Origin: an uncultured Gammaproteobacteria bacterium | Lineage (GTDB): Bacteria > Pseudomonadota > Gammaproteobacteria > Arenicellales > JAANXG01 | Length of the DNA: 64,000 bases | Assembly: GCA_947259175.1 (NCBI GenBank) | Contig: CAMYKW010000001.1 | Location: 81,897 to 145,896, forward strand | Direction: 5' to 3' | In this document: piece after piece, positions 27,197 through 36,875 of the stretch | Layout of the letters: each line of letters starts with the position of its first letter | Position numbering within the stretch: position 1 is the first letter of the stretch | Position numbers and translations under genes: made by a program | Notes under the pieces: generated by a model | Databases searched by the model: none | Seen by the model: the letters and a program-made list of their open reading frames with translations, nothing else | What the model was told of the DNA's origin: nothing

Positions 27197-28516
27197 TTAT
27201 CTTCCGATCCCGAGGTAATCAAATCCCTGTTGTCTAAGCTTTTCCGGATCATATATGTTTCTGCCGTCGAAAATGACGTGCCTGCGCAGTCGTTTTTTTA
27301 TCTCGTCGAAGTTGGGGCTGCGAAAGATGTTCCATTCCGTGACCACCACCAAACCATCCGTATCCTGCAGCGCCTCGTAAGGATCCGACGCAAGCAAGAG
27401 GTCGTCGCGATTTCCATAGATGCGCCTCGCCTCATGCTCCGCCACCGGGTCGAACGCCTTGACCGATGCGCCATCGCCCCACAACCCTTCCATAAGCACC
27501 CGACTGGGCGCCTCCCGCATATCATCGGTATTTGGCTTGAAAGCCAGACCCCACAGCGCAAACCGTTTGCCCTGCAAATCGAAGTCAAAATAACTGCGGA
27601 TCTTTTGTAACAGTACGGTTTTCTGCTGGTTGTTCACGGATTCCACCGCATCCAGCAACTGCGCCTCAAAACCGACACCCTTGGCGGTGCGTGACAGCGC
27701 CTGGACATCTTTAGGAAAGCATGAACCTCCATAGCCGCATCCGGGATAGATGAAATGGTAGCCAATTCTCGGGTCGGCGCCGATGCCCTTGCGGACTGCT
27801 TCTATATCGGCGCCCAACCGCTCGGCGAGATTCGCCATTTCATTCATAAACGATATTTTGGTGGCAAGCAGGGCATTTGCCGCATACTTTGTGAGCTCGG
27901 CGGATGGAACGTCCATAACGATGATACGTTCCCGATTGCGATTGAATGGCGCATACAGCGTTTGCATGGCTTCAATTGCCCGCGAATCGTCAGCCCCAAT
28001 CACGATGCGGTCCGGCTTCATGAAGTCTTCTATAGCGGCACCTTCCTTCAAGAATTCCGGATTCGAAACTACAGTGAAATCAGCACTGGCTTTACGCTTG
28101 GATAAACTCTGTTCGATCTGAGCACGAACTTTTTCGGCAGTGCCTACCGGCACCGTGGATTTGGTCACCACAATGCGGAATTCGTCTATAAACCGGCCAA
28201 TGTCCCTCGCTACCGCGAGAACGTGGCTGACGTCGGCGGACCCATCTTCGTCGGGAGGTGTTCCGACCGCAACAAATATAATCTCGCCGTGTTTTACGCC
28301 GTCCTCGATACTGGTGGAAAAATGCAGCTGTCCGGTAGCCGAATTTGACTCCACCATCGGCGCCAGGCCAGGCTCAAAAATTGGCATCCTGCCGGCCTTC
28401 AGCATTTCGATTTTCGCCGCATCCGAATCTATGCACAAGACGTCGTTACCGACTTCCGCCAAGCAGACACCCGATACCAGCCCCACATAACCTGTTCCAA
28501 CTACAGTAACTTTCAT
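27197..28516 (-). CDS. ugd: UDP-glucose 6-dehydrogenase
   Basis: A 439-residue NAD-dependent dehydrogenase that oxidises UDP-glucose to UDP-glucuronate. It has the dinucleotide loop [12 protein letters not shown], the segment [10 protein letters not shown], and the catalytic-cysteine motif [12 protein letters not shown]. Length and motifs match the UDP-glucose dehydrogenase group more closely than the UDP-HexNAc group. It is the first gene of the ugd-hldA-hldD-rfaH unit, with a promoter and a degenerate ops core in its leader. Confidence 0.93.
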   Translation of the reverse strand: MKVTVVGTGYVGLVSGVCLAEVGNDVLCIDSDAAKIEMLKAGRMPIFEPGLAPMVESNSATGQLHFSTSIEDGVKHGEIIFVAVGTPPDEDGSADVSHVLAVARDIGRFIDEFRIVVTKSTVPVGTAEKVRAQIEQSLSKRKASADFTVVSNPEFLKEGAAIEDFMKPDRIVIGADDSRAIEAMQTLYAPFNRNRERIIVMDVPSAELTKYAANALLATKISFMNEMANLAERLGADIEAVRKGIGADPRIGYHFIYPGCGYGGSCFPKDVQALSRTAKGVGFEAQLLDAVESVNNQQKTVLLQKIRSYFDFDLQGKRFALWGLAFKPNTDDMREAPSRVLMEGLWGDGASVKAFDPVAEHEARRIYGNRDDLLLASDPYEALQDTDGLVVVTEWNIFRSPNFDEIKKRLRRHVIFDGRNIYDPEKLRQQGFDYLGIGR

Positions 28517-28570
28517 ACGATCAAATCCAGAAAAACTTTAATCAACTGTGTGCCGGCCCGTATTCTTTGC

Positions 28571-28578
28571 CACGCTAC
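28571..28578 (-). promoter_or_regulatory. Degenerate ops-like core in the ugd leader
   Basis: On the minus strand the leader reads GCATTGTAGCGTGGC. The eight bases GTAGCGTG equal positions 5-12 of ops, and the ten-base core GTAGCGTGGC is shared with the exact ops site before gmd. The upstream GGCG half is replaced by CATT. It lies between the predicted promoter and the ugd start, 55 bases before the ATG. Confidence 0.4.
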
Positions 28579-28663
28579 AATGCGCGAAAGCTTATTGAGA
28601 TTTCCATCTTACTAACGGTGGAACGTCCTGGCGCGATATACGGGTCAGCTTGGCGGAGGCGTT

Positions 28664-28691
28664 ATTATCCTTTTTTTTGCGGGCATGTCGA
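28664..28691 (-). promoter_or_regulatory. Candidate sigma70 promoter of the ugd operon
   Basis: TCGACA (28691-28686, five of six) and GATAAT (28669-28664, five of six) are separated by 16 bases that include a run of eight A. Transcription would start near 28657 and give a ~140-base leader before ugd. No gene occupies the rest of 28517-28703. Confidence 0.6.
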
Positions 28692-28703
28692 GTGGGATAA
28701 GAA

Positions 28704-28765
28704 ATTCCGTAACGGCCGGGGGACGCTGTTAACGCCCCCCGGATAAAAGCACGTTACTACGGAAT
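28704..28765. terminator. Nested inverted repeat after comEA: possible terminator or leader structure
   Basis: An outer stem pairs 28704-28711 (ATTCCGTA) with 28758-28765 (TACGGAAT), extended by ACG/CGT after a bulge. An inner GC-rich stem pairs 28716-28722 (CCGGGGG) with 28736-28742 (CCCCCGG). It starts at the comEA stop codon. There is no T-run on either strand, so it does not look like a standard Rho-independent terminator; it could still insulate comEA from the ugd promoter. Confidence 0.45.
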
Positions 28766-29043
28766 TACTTCTGTGGTTGATGTTTCGTTCGCAAGATGAT
28801 GTCTTGCTGGTTCCGCTCCAGCGTCTTGGAACCGACGCCCTTCACATTAAGGAGGTCGTCGATTGACTGGAATGGCCCATGTTGCTTTCGATATTCCACA
28901 ATTGCGGCTGCAATTTTAGGACCTATTCCACTCAACGAATCAGCCAGTTCCTGGGCGTCAGCCGAATTGACGTCCACCGGCGCGGCATTTAACCCGAGGG
29001 AAGTAACGAAAAGAAAAATAAAGAGGAAGATTGACTTGTTCAT
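28765..29043 (-). CDS. comEA: ComEA-like helix-hairpin-helix protein
   Basis: A 92-residue exported DNA-binding protein. From the ATG at 29043 it has a signal peptide (KSIFLFIFLFVTSLGLNA) and then a pair of helix-hairpin-helix motifs, seen in LSGIGPKIAAAIVEYRKQHGPF and LLNVKGVGSKTL. An AAGGAG ribosome site supports this start over the longer frame. Short ComEA proteins bind incoming DNA in the periplasm during natural transformation; a gene of this kind also lies beside wbpM in Pseudomonas. Participation in DNA uptake here is inferred. Confidence 0.88.
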   Translation of the reverse strand: MNKSIFLFIFLFVTSLGLNAAPVDVNSADAQELADSLSGIGPKIAAAIVEYRKQHGPFQSIDDLLNVKGVGSKTLERNQQDIILRTKHQPQK

Positions 29044-29081
29044 CCCTAAGTCTCCTTGTTTCCATGTGATTGTCACTAACC

Positions 29082-29098
29082 CACCGCAATTTGCGGTG
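29082..29098. repeat. Perfect 8-1-8 palindrome at the comEA transcription start
   Basis: CACCGCAA, one base, then TTGCGGTG. It covers about the first 17 bases of the predicted comEA transcript, between the promoter and the ribosome site. It may be an operator or an RNA hairpin. Confidence 0.6.
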
Positions 29099-29105
29099 CA
29101 TGGCT

Positions 29106-29133
29106 ATATTACCCCATTTGCACGCTTTGTCAA
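29106..29133 (-). promoter_or_regulatory. Candidate sigma70 promoter of comEA
   Basis: A perfect TTGACA (29133-29128) is followed after 16 bases by TAATAT (29111-29106, four of six). It lies in the 108-base gap after lapB. Confidence 0.6.
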
Positions 29134-29151
29134 TTATGTGCAGCCAGCAAA

Positions 29152-30315
29152 TTATCGTTCCTCGTCAACAGGCTTAATGGTCGTCCAGCCTTTACATCCC
29201 GGACATTGCCAGTGCATGGATCGACCGCTGAAACCACATTGTTGGCAGATATAACCGGCATTATCGTCGATGGTGCTTGCCAGTACGTTGTCCAGGATTC
29301 GATCGCGATCGGTCAACTGATCCTGATCGGCCTTGCGCAACTCCATGAGGTATCGAAAACCGGTTATTGACGGATTCTCGCTGAGCCATTCGGTTAGAAA
29401 AGCCTCCGCGTCGGCATCGCCGTTTTTCCCGCGAAGCTCCTTGACCTTGGCAATCAACAATCTGGGGCTGCGAATTTCCTCCAAAGACTCGTTCAAAAAC
29501 GCTTCCAGCGCCCGATCATCCTCGAGATGTCTGAAGGCCTCTAACAGCTTGTCGATAATCTCGCCAAGAAATCGCGGATCCTGTTTTCTGATTGCACTCC
29601 AAGTTTGAACTGCGGCACCATAATCGGCATTACGATATTCAACCTCACCCAACAAGATCACGGCCCGCGTACATTGACTATCTTCCTGCAGAGCACGCTC
29701 GATGTGTTCATGGGCGTCAGCAGTGTTTCCATCAGACAACGCGACCTCAGCCATCTCACAGTAATATTGCGCGATAATCTTTGAGTTATCCTTGTCCAGC
29801 TGTTTCTCTGATTGCCTCAATATCGAAACAGCCTTGCTCCATTCCTTTTCCTGTTCATAGATCTGGGACAGGTATCTCAACGCCGATTCGGCGTGCCCTG
29901 GAATATCCGCCAACTCCTGAAAAAGGCTCTCCGCCCGATCGAATAATCCGGCCTTGAAATAATCCTGAGCAAGCTCATAGAGCGCCTGGATTCTCTGACT
30001 CTTACTCAGACTCGGCCTGGCGATCAAGTTCTGATGAATTCGCGTGGCGCGTTCCACCTCGCCTCTCCGGCGAAATAGATTGCCCAACGTTAAATGCATC
30101 TCAACGGTTTCCGAATCCACCTCCAGAACCTTGATAAATACCTCAATAGCCTTATCCGGCTGCTCATTCAGTAGAAAATTGAGGCCTTTGAAGTAGGCAG
30201 AAGGAAGATTGAATTCCGCCTGCGTTTGCCTGCGGAGAGCATCGCGCCTGGCGATATACCATCCCGATGCAGCCGCCAGTGGCAGAAGCACCAACAGCCA
30301 CGCCGGGTCAAGCAC
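29152..30315 (-). CDS. lapB: Lipopolysaccharide assembly protein LapB
   Basis: A 387-residue inner-membrane protein: an N-terminal membrane helix (WLLVLLPLAAASGWYIA), then a long array of tetratricopeptide repeats, and a C-terminal rubredoxin-like metal site with two CxxC pairs (CQQC and CPGC). LapB controls lipid A production by steering LpxC to FtsH proteolysis and links LPS synthesis to transport. It overlaps lapA by one base. The order ihfB-lapA-lapB is the same as in E. coli. Confidence 0.95.
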   Translation of the reverse strand: MLDPAWLLVLLPLAAASGWYIARRDALRRQTQAEFNLPSAYFKGLNFLLNEQPDKAIEVFIKVLEVDSETVEMHLTLGNLFRRRGEVERATRIHQNLIARPSLSKSQRIQALYELAQDYFKAGLFDRAESLFQELADIPGHAESALRYLSQIYEQEKEWSKAVSILRQSEKQLDKDNSKIIAQYYCEMAEVALSDGNTADAHEHIERALQEDSQCTRAVILLGEVEYRNADYGAAVQTWSAIRKQDPRFLGEIIDKLLEAFRHLEDDRALEAFLNESLEEIRSPRLLIAKVKELRGKNGDADAEAFLTEWLSENPSITGFRYLMELRKADQDQLTDRDRILDNVLASTIDDNAGYICQQCGFSGRSMHWQCPGCKGWTTIKPVDEER

Positions 30316-30611
30316 TAGACATCATCCTTGACCGGCAGCGCCCGAAGATTGTTCACTTCCTGTTCCATTTTCCTGACTTCCCTCTTCGCGTGTGACAGTC
30401 GGCGCTTAGACCGCAGTACCCACGTGGACGTGAGCAAAACGCCGAGAACCGCCCCTATGGCAATCGCTATTGCCAGTACCGCAGCCAGTCTTACTGTCCA
30501 GCTGATATCAAAGTAATAATTTATGGTGACCGTGTCTTGATTCTTGAGCGCAAAACTTACACCTAAGAGTATGATCACCACAAAAAGCAGCAAATAAAAC
30601 AAGCGCCTCAT
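30315..30611 (-). CDS. lapA: Lipopolysaccharide assembly protein LapA
   Basis: A 98-residue membrane protein with two hydrophobic helices (FYLLLFVVIILLGVSFAL and LAAVLAIAIAIGAVLGVLL) separated by the NQDTVTINYYFD loop and followed by a basic, coiled-coil-like tail (KREVRKMEQEVNNLRAL). This is the DUF1049/YciS layout. The ATG at 30611 has a GGGAGG ribosome site; the longer TTG frame would include that site in the coding region. LapA works with LapB. Confidence 0.9.
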   Translation of the reverse strand: MRRLFYLLLFVVIILLGVSFALKNQDTVTINYYFDISWTVRLAAVLAIAIAIGAVLGVLLTSTWVLRSKRRLSHAKREVRKMEQEVNNLRALPVKDDV

Positions 30612-30750
30612 CGTTCCTCCCAATTTCTCTCGGATCGGCAGTCGTACGGCATACCGCCCACGTTCTATAAAGACCGGTCATCGGATTGCACGCACGGCAC
30701 CTGGTTGATCTGTTCGGTAATGAATTTTACCGACAAGCTTAGCTAAGGTA
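30612..30750. other. Gene-free gap between ihfB and lapA with a small hairpin
   Basis: No gene or convincing promoter is visible. On the minus strand, shortly after the ihfB stop, CGGTAA and TTACCG form a six-base stem around an AATTCA loop, without a T-run. It might be a weak end signal for ihfB. Confidence 0.3.
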
Positions 30751-31059
30751 CTACCGGGCGCTGGAGGCGGTATCCACTCTTTCTCGAAGCTCCTTCCCGG
30801 GCTTGAAATGCGGGACATGTTTGTCGGGCACACCGACGGCCGCACCGGTCTTTGGATTTCGGCCCACGCGCGCCGGCCGGTAATGTAGTGAAAAGCTGCC
30901 GAACCCCCTGACTTCTATGCGCTCGCCTTCCGTCAGAGCTTTGGCCATACATTCCAGCAGGCCTTTTACCGCCAATTCCACATCACGATAGGCAAGCTGC
31001 GGTTGTTCAGCAGCGAGCATTTCTATCATTTCCGACTTAGTTATTGCTGAATCACCCAT
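30751..31059 (-). CDS. ihfB: Integration host factor subunit beta
   Basis: A 102-residue DNA-bending protein of the HU/IHF family. The conserved arm [21 protein letters not shown] contains the proline that intercalates DNA, and [11 protein letters not shown] at the N-terminus is typical of IHF-beta. It forms a heterodimer with IhfA and acts in transcription, recombination and replication. It follows rpsA, as in most gammaproteobacteria. IhfB also marks the usual border of O-antigen loci in Pseudomonas. Confidence 0.95.
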   Translation of the reverse strand: MGDSAITKSEMIEMLAAEQPQLAYRDVELAVKGLLECMAKALTEGERIEVRGFGSFSLHYRPARVGRNPKTGAAVGVPDKHVPHFKPGKELRERVDTASSAR

Positions 31060-31133
31060 GATTTCAGAACCAGGTCACGGCGAAAAGCTTACCCGTATAA
31101 CACTAAACTCAGATTGCATTCGTATTATCGCGA

Positions 31134-32810
31134 TCAAGTGTTGCTGCTTTTTTCCAACTGCTCCTTGAGCTTTTCGCCAAGCGTGGTTGTAGCCTTGGTC
31201 TTGCGCGTGTACTCCTGAATAACTTCACTCTCCTGTTGCGCTTCCAGCGCTTTTATGGATAGCGAGATGCGTCGATTCTTGCGATCAATGCTGGTCAGTT
31301 TGGCTTCAACGGTGTCGCCCTCGCTCAGTACGCTTCGCGCGTCTTCCACATGATCGCGCGACAACTCCGAGGCCCTGAGATAACCTTCAACGCCCTGACC
31401 AAGGTCTATTACCCCGCCCTTGGCGTCGGCGCTCAGCACCTTCCCCTCAACGACGCTGCCCTTGCTATGCTCACTGACATAGATCGTGAAGGGATCCTGG
31501 GTCACCTGTTTAATGCCTAGTGAAATCCGTTCCCGTTCCGGATCCACGGACAACACGACGGCTTCCACGTCGTCACCTTTCTTGTATTCCCTAACGACCT
31601 CCTCACCCGGACGATCCCAGGACAGATCACTCAGATGAATCAAACCATCTATTCCGCCCTCCAATCCGATGAATACGCCAAAATCGGTGATTGATTTTAT
31701 TTGTCCGGTGACTTTATCACCTTTGTTGCGGATCGCCGCAAACTCCTCCCACGGATTCGGCTTGCACTGCTTCAATCCAAGTGAGATACGCCTGCGCTCT
31801 TCGTCAATATCCAAAACCATCACTTCGACTTCGTCACCGACGTGGCAAACCTTAGTGGGGTGAACGTTTTTGTTGGTCCAGTCCATTTCAGAGACGTGCA
31901 CCAAACCTTCCACGCCCTCCTCCAATTCCACGAACGCGCCGTAATCCGTGATGTTTGTCACCTTGCCGAATACCCGCGTACTTTCCGGATAGCGACGGGG
32001 AAGATCAACCCACGGATCATCGCCGAGTTGCTTCATTCCGAGAGACACCCGGTTGCGCTCGCGGTCAAACTTCAGTACCCGCGCCTCGATCTCGTCGCCA
32101 ACGCTCAAGATCTCCGACGGATGCTTGACTCGACGCCATGCCAGGTCGGTGATGTGCAGCAGACCATCGATCCCTCCCAGATTTACGAACGCGCCATAGT
32201 CGGTGAGATTCTTTACCACGCCTTTTACAACCTGACCTTCTTCCAGATTGGCCAATAATGCTTCCCGTTCGGCGCTCAGCTCGGTTTCCACCACCGCTCG
32301 CCGGGATACAACAACATTGTTGCGCCGCCGATCCAGTTTGATAACTTTGAATTCGAGTTCCTTCCCCTCGAGATAACCCGAATCCTTGACGGGTCGGACA
32401 TCAACCAGTGATCCAGGCAGAAACGCGCGGATACCCTTGACCGAGACGGTAAACCCGCCTTTCACCTTGCCGGTAATCACACCTTCCACCACCGCCTGTT
32501 CCTCTAGAGACTTCTCCAGCTCGTCCCAGGCTCGCTCCCGGCACGCTTTTTCCCGGGACAGGCGGGTGTGTCCGAACCCGTCTTCCAACGCCTCGATCGC
32601 AACCTCGACGGTATCGCCGATGTTGACGGTCAGCTCGCCGCTGTCGTTTCTGAATTGGGATGCCGGAATTTCGGCTTCGGATTTCAAACCGGCGTTTACG
32701 ATGACCAGCTCACCATCTAAGTCGACGACTTCGCCGGTGATCACGTCACCCGGCGTCATTACCTTGTTTGAGATGCTGGCCTCAAAGAGTTCCGCAAAAC
32801 TTTCTGTCAT
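31134..32810 (-). CDS. rpsA: 30S ribosomal protein S1
   Basis: From the ATG at 32810 the protein has 558 residues, essentially the E. coli length. Six S1 RNA-binding repeats can be followed; several contain the GAFV and GLVHVSEM or [10 protein letters not shown] blocks. S1 binds mRNA and helps the 30S subunit start translation. A longer frame to 32879 is not supported. It lies seven bases after cmk, the conserved cmk-rpsA-ihfB arrangement. Confidence 0.97.
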   Translation of the reverse strand: MTESFAELFEASISNKVMTPGDVITGEVVDLDGELVIVNAGLKSEAEIPASQFRNDSGELTVNIGDTVEVAIEALEDGFGHTRLSREKACRERAWDELEKSLEEQAVVEGVITGKVKGGFTVSVKGIRAFLPGSLVDVRPVKDSGYLEGKELEFKVIKLDRRRNNVVVSRRAVVETELSAEREALLANLEEGQVVKGVVKNLTDYGAFVNLGGIDGLLHITDLAWRRVKHPSEILSVGDEIEARVLKFDRERNRVSLGMKQLGDDPWVDLPRRYPESTRVFGKVTNITDYGAFVELEEGVEGLVHVSEMDWTNKNVHPTKVCHVGDEVEVMVLDIDEERRRISLGLKQCKPNPWEEFAAIRNKGDKVTGQIKSITDFGVFIGLEGGIDGLIHLSDLSWDRPGEEVVREYKKGDDVEAVVLSVDPERERISLGIKQVTQDPFTIYVSEHSKGSVVEGKVLSADAKGGVIDLGQGVEGYLRASELSRDHVEDARSVLSEGDTVEAKLTSIDRKNRRISLSIKALEAQQESEVIQEYTRKTKATTTLGEKLKEQLEKSSNT

Positions 32811-32817
32811 GCTTCTA

Positions 32818-33564
32818 TCAATCGCGTGAGTCCCCACCACCGCTCGCGCTGGTTGTGCCCGTCCGTTCTGCCCGTGCATGGACGAGTCGAGGTTGCAATA
32901 AATCCAGTACTCGTGACACGACCTCCGTTATCTCGAGGTCAGAAGTATCCAACGTAACCGCGTCATCGGCAGGGACGAGCGGCGACGCGCTACGCTGTGC
33001 ATCACGGGCATCACGATCCTGGATCACCTGAAAAAGGTGCGCAAGGTTAACATCGAACCCCTTTAACTTCAACTGCTTATAACGCCTTTGCGCGCGTATT
33101 TCAGGGGAGGCGGTGAGGAATATTTTGAGCGTGGCGTCGGGAAACACCGTGGTGCCCATATCCCGGCCGTCGGCGACCAGACCCGGGGGGCGCCGCGCCC
33201 GCCTCTGGGCGGCAAGCACCGCCTCTCTAACGGGCGGTTCGGCAGCCAGCTGGGACGCCAATGAGCCGATCTCTTCGGTACGCAGTTGCTGCCCGGTATC
33301 CTCGCCGTTGACGATGATCTTCGCGGCGCCGTCGGGATCCGGCACACACACGACCTGCAGTTGTCGGGCGTGACGCACCGCCGCGTCGACATCCCCGGCA
33401 GCAATTCCCGCCTTGCGCAGAGAAAAAGCCAGCGCGCGATAAATGGCGCCGCTGTCGAGATATTTCCAACCCAATCGCCGGGCACACAACTGTCCGACCG
33501 TACCTTTACCGGAACCACTCGGCCCGTCGAGACACATCACCGGCGGCTTATGCCTCGACGTCAT
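32818..33564 (-). CDS. cmk: Cytidylate kinase
   Basis: A 248-residue P-loop kinase ([13 protein letters not shown]) that phosphorylates CMP and dCMP. The family segments [12 protein letters not shown] and [13 protein letters not shown] are present. About 20 C-terminal residues (from [11 protein letters not shown], ending SGGGDSRD) extend beyond the usual end and look disordered. The start overlaps the aroA stop by four bases. Confidence 0.95.
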   Translation of the reverse strand: MTSRHKPPVMCLDGPSGSGKGTVGQLCARRLGWKYLDSGAIYRALAFSLRKAGIAAGDVDAAVRHARQLQVVCVPDPDGAAKIIVNGEDTGQQLRTEEIGSLASQLAAEPPVREAVLAAQRRARRPPGLVADGRDMGTTVFPDATLKIFLTASPEIRAQRRYKQLKLKGFDVNLAHLFQVIQDRDARDAQRSASPLVPADDAVTLDTSDLEITEVVSRVLDLLQPRLVHARAERTGTTSASGGGDSRD

Positions 33565-34874
33565 GCGCGACGCACATCCAACCCGGCGCTGTCAGCGCGG
33601 GCTAAGAAGTCAGGGAACGACGTCGCGATATTGCCGCAATCATGAACCATGATCGGTTGCGCCGAACGAAGCGAAGCGATGCAAAAAGCCATGGCAATGC
33701 GGTGGTCTCCATAACTGGGCACCTGCCCTCCATTGATCTCCCCCCCGCGAATCAGCATGCCGTCATCGAGTTCCTCGGCGTGGACGCCGACACCCTTGAG
33801 CCCGGTGACCATCGCCCGTATACGATCGCTTTCTTTGTGGCGTAACTCCTCGGCGCCCCGCACTATGGTGTCGCCCTCGGCGCACGCCGCCGCGATGGCA
33901 ATGACGGGGAATTCATCAATGGCCAACGACACCAGGTCCGGCGGAATTTCAACACCGGTCAACGGCGCGTGCCGGACCGTAATATCCGCAACGGGTTCGT
34001 TGCCGGCGACTCTCTGATTGGTGATCTCAATCTGTGCCCCCATCCGCCGCATCACCGTCAGTATGCCGTCCCGGGTGGGGTTGACGCCGACTCCCTTCAC
34101 CGTGATCCGAGATCCGGGATTGATCGCCGCACCAACCAGGAAAAATGCGGCTGACGATAAATCGCCGGGTACATCGATATCGGTTCCATGCAACGTGCCG
34201 CCACCTTGCAAACACACGCGCAGGCGATCTCTCCGGCATGGATAACCGAATGTCTCCAGCATGCGTTCAGTATGGTCCCGGGTGATCTGAGGCTCATCAA
34301 TGCAGGTCTCACCAGTTGCGTACATTCCCGCGAGCAGGATCGCCGACTTGACCTGAGCACTGGCCACCGGCATGGCGTAATCAATGCCCTGAAGCGTGTT
34401 CGATTGACGGATAAGGACCGGAGGCACCCCGCCCTCACTCGGAATTACCCGCGCGCCCATCAGCCTTAGCGGCTCCTCGATCCTTCGCATCGGTCGTTTG
34501 CGCAGCGAATCGTCTCCGGTGAGCGTCGCCTCCACGTTTTGCCCTGCGAGCAGGCCCGCAAGCAGGCGCAATGCGGTGCCCGAGTTGCCCAGGTCGAGTT
34601 GCGCTTGGGGCATTTTGAGACCGGCTGGACCCACGCCCCGCACCGTGAGACGTCCATCTTCGGCGTCTTCGATCTCAACCCCCATATCCCGAAATGCGCG
34701 CACCGTGGCTATTACGTCCTCGCTGCGCAGTAATCCGGAAATGTGGCTGGCGCCCGATGCCACCGCGGCCAACATAACGGCGCGATGAGAGATTGATTTG
34801 TCACCGGGAACGTTAATTACGCCGGAAAATCTCCCTGATCCACGTACAATCAAATCCACCGCAGCGTCATCCAC
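33561..34874 (-). CDS. aroA: 3-phosphoshikimate 1-carboxyvinyltransferase (EPSP synthase)
   Basis: This enzyme of the shikimate pathway joins shikimate-3-phosphate and phosphoenolpyruvate. I use the GTG at 34874, four bases after tyrA, giving 437 residues; no ATG fits, and a longer frame to 34961 runs into tyrA. Motifs: PGDKSISHRAVMLAA, LGNSGTALRL, TRDHTERML, KESDRI and YGDHRIAMA. In Pseudomonas aroA is fused to tyrA; here the two are separate but adjacent. Confidence 0.95.
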   Translation of the reverse strand: MDDAAVDLIVRGSGRFSGVINVPGDKSISHRAVMLAAVASGASHISGLLRSEDVIATVRAFRDMGVEIEDAEDGRLTVRGVGPAGLKMPQAQLDLGNSGTALRLLAGLLAGQNVEATLTGDDSLRKRPMRRIEEPLRLMGARVIPSEGGVPPVLIRQSNTLQGIDYAMPVASAQVKSAILLAGMYATGETCIDEPQITRDHTERMLETFGYPCRRDRLRVCLQGGGTLHGTDIDVPGDLSSAAFFLVGAAINPGSRITVKGVGVNPTRDGILTVMRRMGAQIEITNQRVAGNEPVADITVRHAPLTGVEIPPDLVSLAIDEFPVIAIAAACAEGDTIVRGAEELRHKESDRIRAMVTGLKGVGVHAEELDDGMLIRGGEINGGQVPSYGDHRIAMAFCIASLRSAQPIMVHDCGNIATSFPDFLARADSAGLDVRRA

Positions 34875-34878
34875 GTTG

Positions 34879-35769
34879 TTATTTCTTTTTCTTTCCGTCC
34901 AAGCCCGAATCCCTGGCGCGCTTGGCATCGGTGAAATACTGCCGCAGCAGCTCGCCGTCATCTTCCTTCACTGCACCGATGATGTCGTCCAATCTTGATT
35001 TGAATTCATCTATCGCCGCCAGAATAGGTTCACGATTCGTCATACAGATATCCCGCCACATCACCGGATCGCTGGAGGCGATGCGCGTAAAATCGTAAAA
35101 CCCCCCCGCAGCGAATTCGAACATGGCGTCGCGCTGCGGATGTTCCGCCAGACAGCGTACCAGCGAATACGCGATCACGTGAGGCAGATGGCTGGTCGCC
35201 GCCAGAATCTGATCATGATAAGCGGGGTCCATATTGATTACATCCGCCCCGGTCGCATTCCACATATCGGATATCGCACGCACCGCCGCATCGCTGTTTT
35301 CCGGTAAAGGGGTCAATACCACGTGGCGTTGCTCGAACAATTCGGCGAACGAAGCGCCGATCCCAGAGCGTTCTGTCCCGGCGATGGGGTGCCCGGGCAC
35401 AAAACGATCCAGGTGTCCCGGCAAATGCCGTCTCGCGGCGTCGATCACGTATTGCTTGACGCTGCCGACATCCGTTATCAACGCGTCACCAGGCAAGTTC
35501 TCCGCAATGGCTTGGAACAGCCCGGGAAATGAGCGCAACGGCGTGGCGACTACAACCACCGACGCACCCCTGACCGCCTCGCCGGCATCCGATTGGAAGC
35601 TGTCAATCACCCCAAGATCTAAGGCTAAATCTCCGCTGGTACGACTGCGGGCGACTCCAATGACCTGATCCACCGCTTTTACCCGCTTCAATGCGCGGGC
35701 CAGCGAGCCGCCTATCAAGCCGATGCCGATGAGCACTAATCGTTCGATCGACGGCTGCAGGTCGGTCAT
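34879..35769 (-). CDS. tyrA: Prephenate dehydrogenase
   Basis: A 296-residue TyrA-type NAD(P)-dependent dehydrogenase that oxidises prephenate (or arogenate) toward tyrosine. The Rossmann loop LIGIGLIGGSLARAL starts the protein, and the catalytic histidine region GHPIAGTERSG follows. It ends in a lysine run (DGKKKK). It overlaps hisC by four bases (ATGA). Prephenate versus arogenate preference is not visible. Confidence 0.94.
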   Translation of the reverse strand: MTDLQPSIERLVLIGIGLIGGSLARALKRVKAVDQVIGVARSRTSGDLALDLGVIDSFQSDAGEAVRGASVVVVATPLRSFPGLFQAIAENLPGDALITDVGSVKQYVIDAARRHLPGHLDRFVPGHPIAGTERSGIGASFAELFEQRHVVLTPLPENSDAAVRAISDMWNATGADVINMDPAYHDQILAATSHLPHVIAYSLVRCLAEHPQRDAMFEFAAGGFYDFTRIASSDPVMWRDICMTNREPILAAIDEFKSRLDDIIGAVKEDDGELLRQYFTDAKRARDSGLDGKKKK

Positions 35770-36875
35770 ACGAGAATCTTAATGGCATCGATGAGTTGAT
35801 CGATTTCATGGGACCGGCCAAGGGTTACGCGCAGATGATTCGGCATGCCGTAGTTGTCCAACGGGCGAACGATGATGCCTTGCTCCAGCAGAGACTGCTG
35901 GATACTTGCCGCATTTTGGCCGAATTCGATCGTCACAAAGTTGGCCACCGATGGAATGTAGGCCAATCGCAGGTCATCGCATGCCGCGCACAATCGCTGC
36001 ATCTGCTGCCGGTTCAGCTCCCGGCTACGTTCAATATGCTCGAGATCTTCCAACGCCGCGAACGCCCCCATTTGCGCCACCTGACTGACATTGAATGGTT
36101 GGCGTACGCGGTTCAACAGGTCCGAAATTTCCTCACTGGCCACGCCGTAACCGACGCGCAGGCCGGCCAGACCGAAGGCCTTGGAAAAGGTACGCACCAC
36201 GATCAAATTGGAATGCCCGTCAACATACTCCAATCCATTGGGGTAATCGGTGTTCTGAACGTATTCAAAGTACGCCTCATCCAGCACTACGATCACATCC
36301 GACGGCACCGATGCGAGAAACGCCTCCAGTTCCGCGCCACTGCTATAAGTTCCCGTAGGATTATTGGGATTGGCGATGAATATGACCTTGGTACGACTGG
36401 TAACCGCAGCGGCCATCGATCCCAGATCATGCCCCCAATCTTTCGCCGGGATCACCCTGGCTTCACCGCCCACCGCCGCCGTCACCAATGGGTAAACCAG
36501 AAACGCGTATTGCGAGAAAATGACTTCGTCACCCGGCGCAACAAATACTCTCGCGACGAGGTCGAGGACGTCATTCGACCCGTTACCCAAGGTGATATGT
36601 TCCGTCGAAATATTCAGCAAGGTGCGCAACGCCTGCTTTAACCGGAATCCGTTCGCATCAGGATATAAAGCAATACTGTCCAGGCATTCGCGCATTGCCG
36701 CTAATACCAGCGGAGAAGGTCCCAAGGGATTTTCATTAGAGGCCAACTTGATGGCGTTCGGGATGCCCAGCTCCCGTTCCACCTCCTCTATCGGCTTGCC
36801 GGGTTGATACGGAGTCAGGGTTTGCACACCTGAAACCGCCTTGGAATAGGGAAACGATGCTGGTCTGTTGTTCAC
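35766..36875 (-). CDS. hisC: Histidinol-phosphate aminotransferase (HisC2 type)
   Basis: A 369-residue PLP enzyme of fold type I. It has SNENPLGPSP, LGNGSNDVLDL and the PLP lysine in RTFSKAFGLAGLRVGYG. I use the GTG at 36875, which overlaps the pheA stop as GTGA; the longer frame lies within pheA. In this aromatic operon the enzyme probably transaminates phenylpyruvate, prephenate or hydroxyphenylpyruvate as well as, or instead of, imidazole acetol phosphate. Confidence 0.93.
   Translation of the reverse strand: MNNRPASFPYSKAVSGVQTLTPYQPGKPIEEVERELGIPNAIKLASNENPLGPSPLVLAAMRECLDSIALYPDANGFRLKQALRTLLNISTEHITLGNGSNDVLDLVARVFVAPGDEVIFSQYAFLVYPLVTAAVGGEARVIPAKDWGHDLGSMAAAVTSRTKVIFIANPNNPTGTYSSGAELEAFLASVPSDVIVVLDEAYFEYVQNTDYPNGLEYVDGHSNLIVVRTFSKAFGLAGLRVGYGVASEEISDLLNRVRQPFNVSQVAQMGAFAALEDLEHIERSRELNRQQMQRLCAACDDLRLAYIPSVANFVTIEFGQNAASIQQSLLEQGIIVRPLDNYGMPNHLRVTLGRSHEIDQLIDAIKILV

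Noticed and set aside
28670..28685. Run of eight T on the plus strand as a terminator tail
   Set aside because: No stem precedes it on the plus strand; on the minus strand it is the spacer of a promoter.
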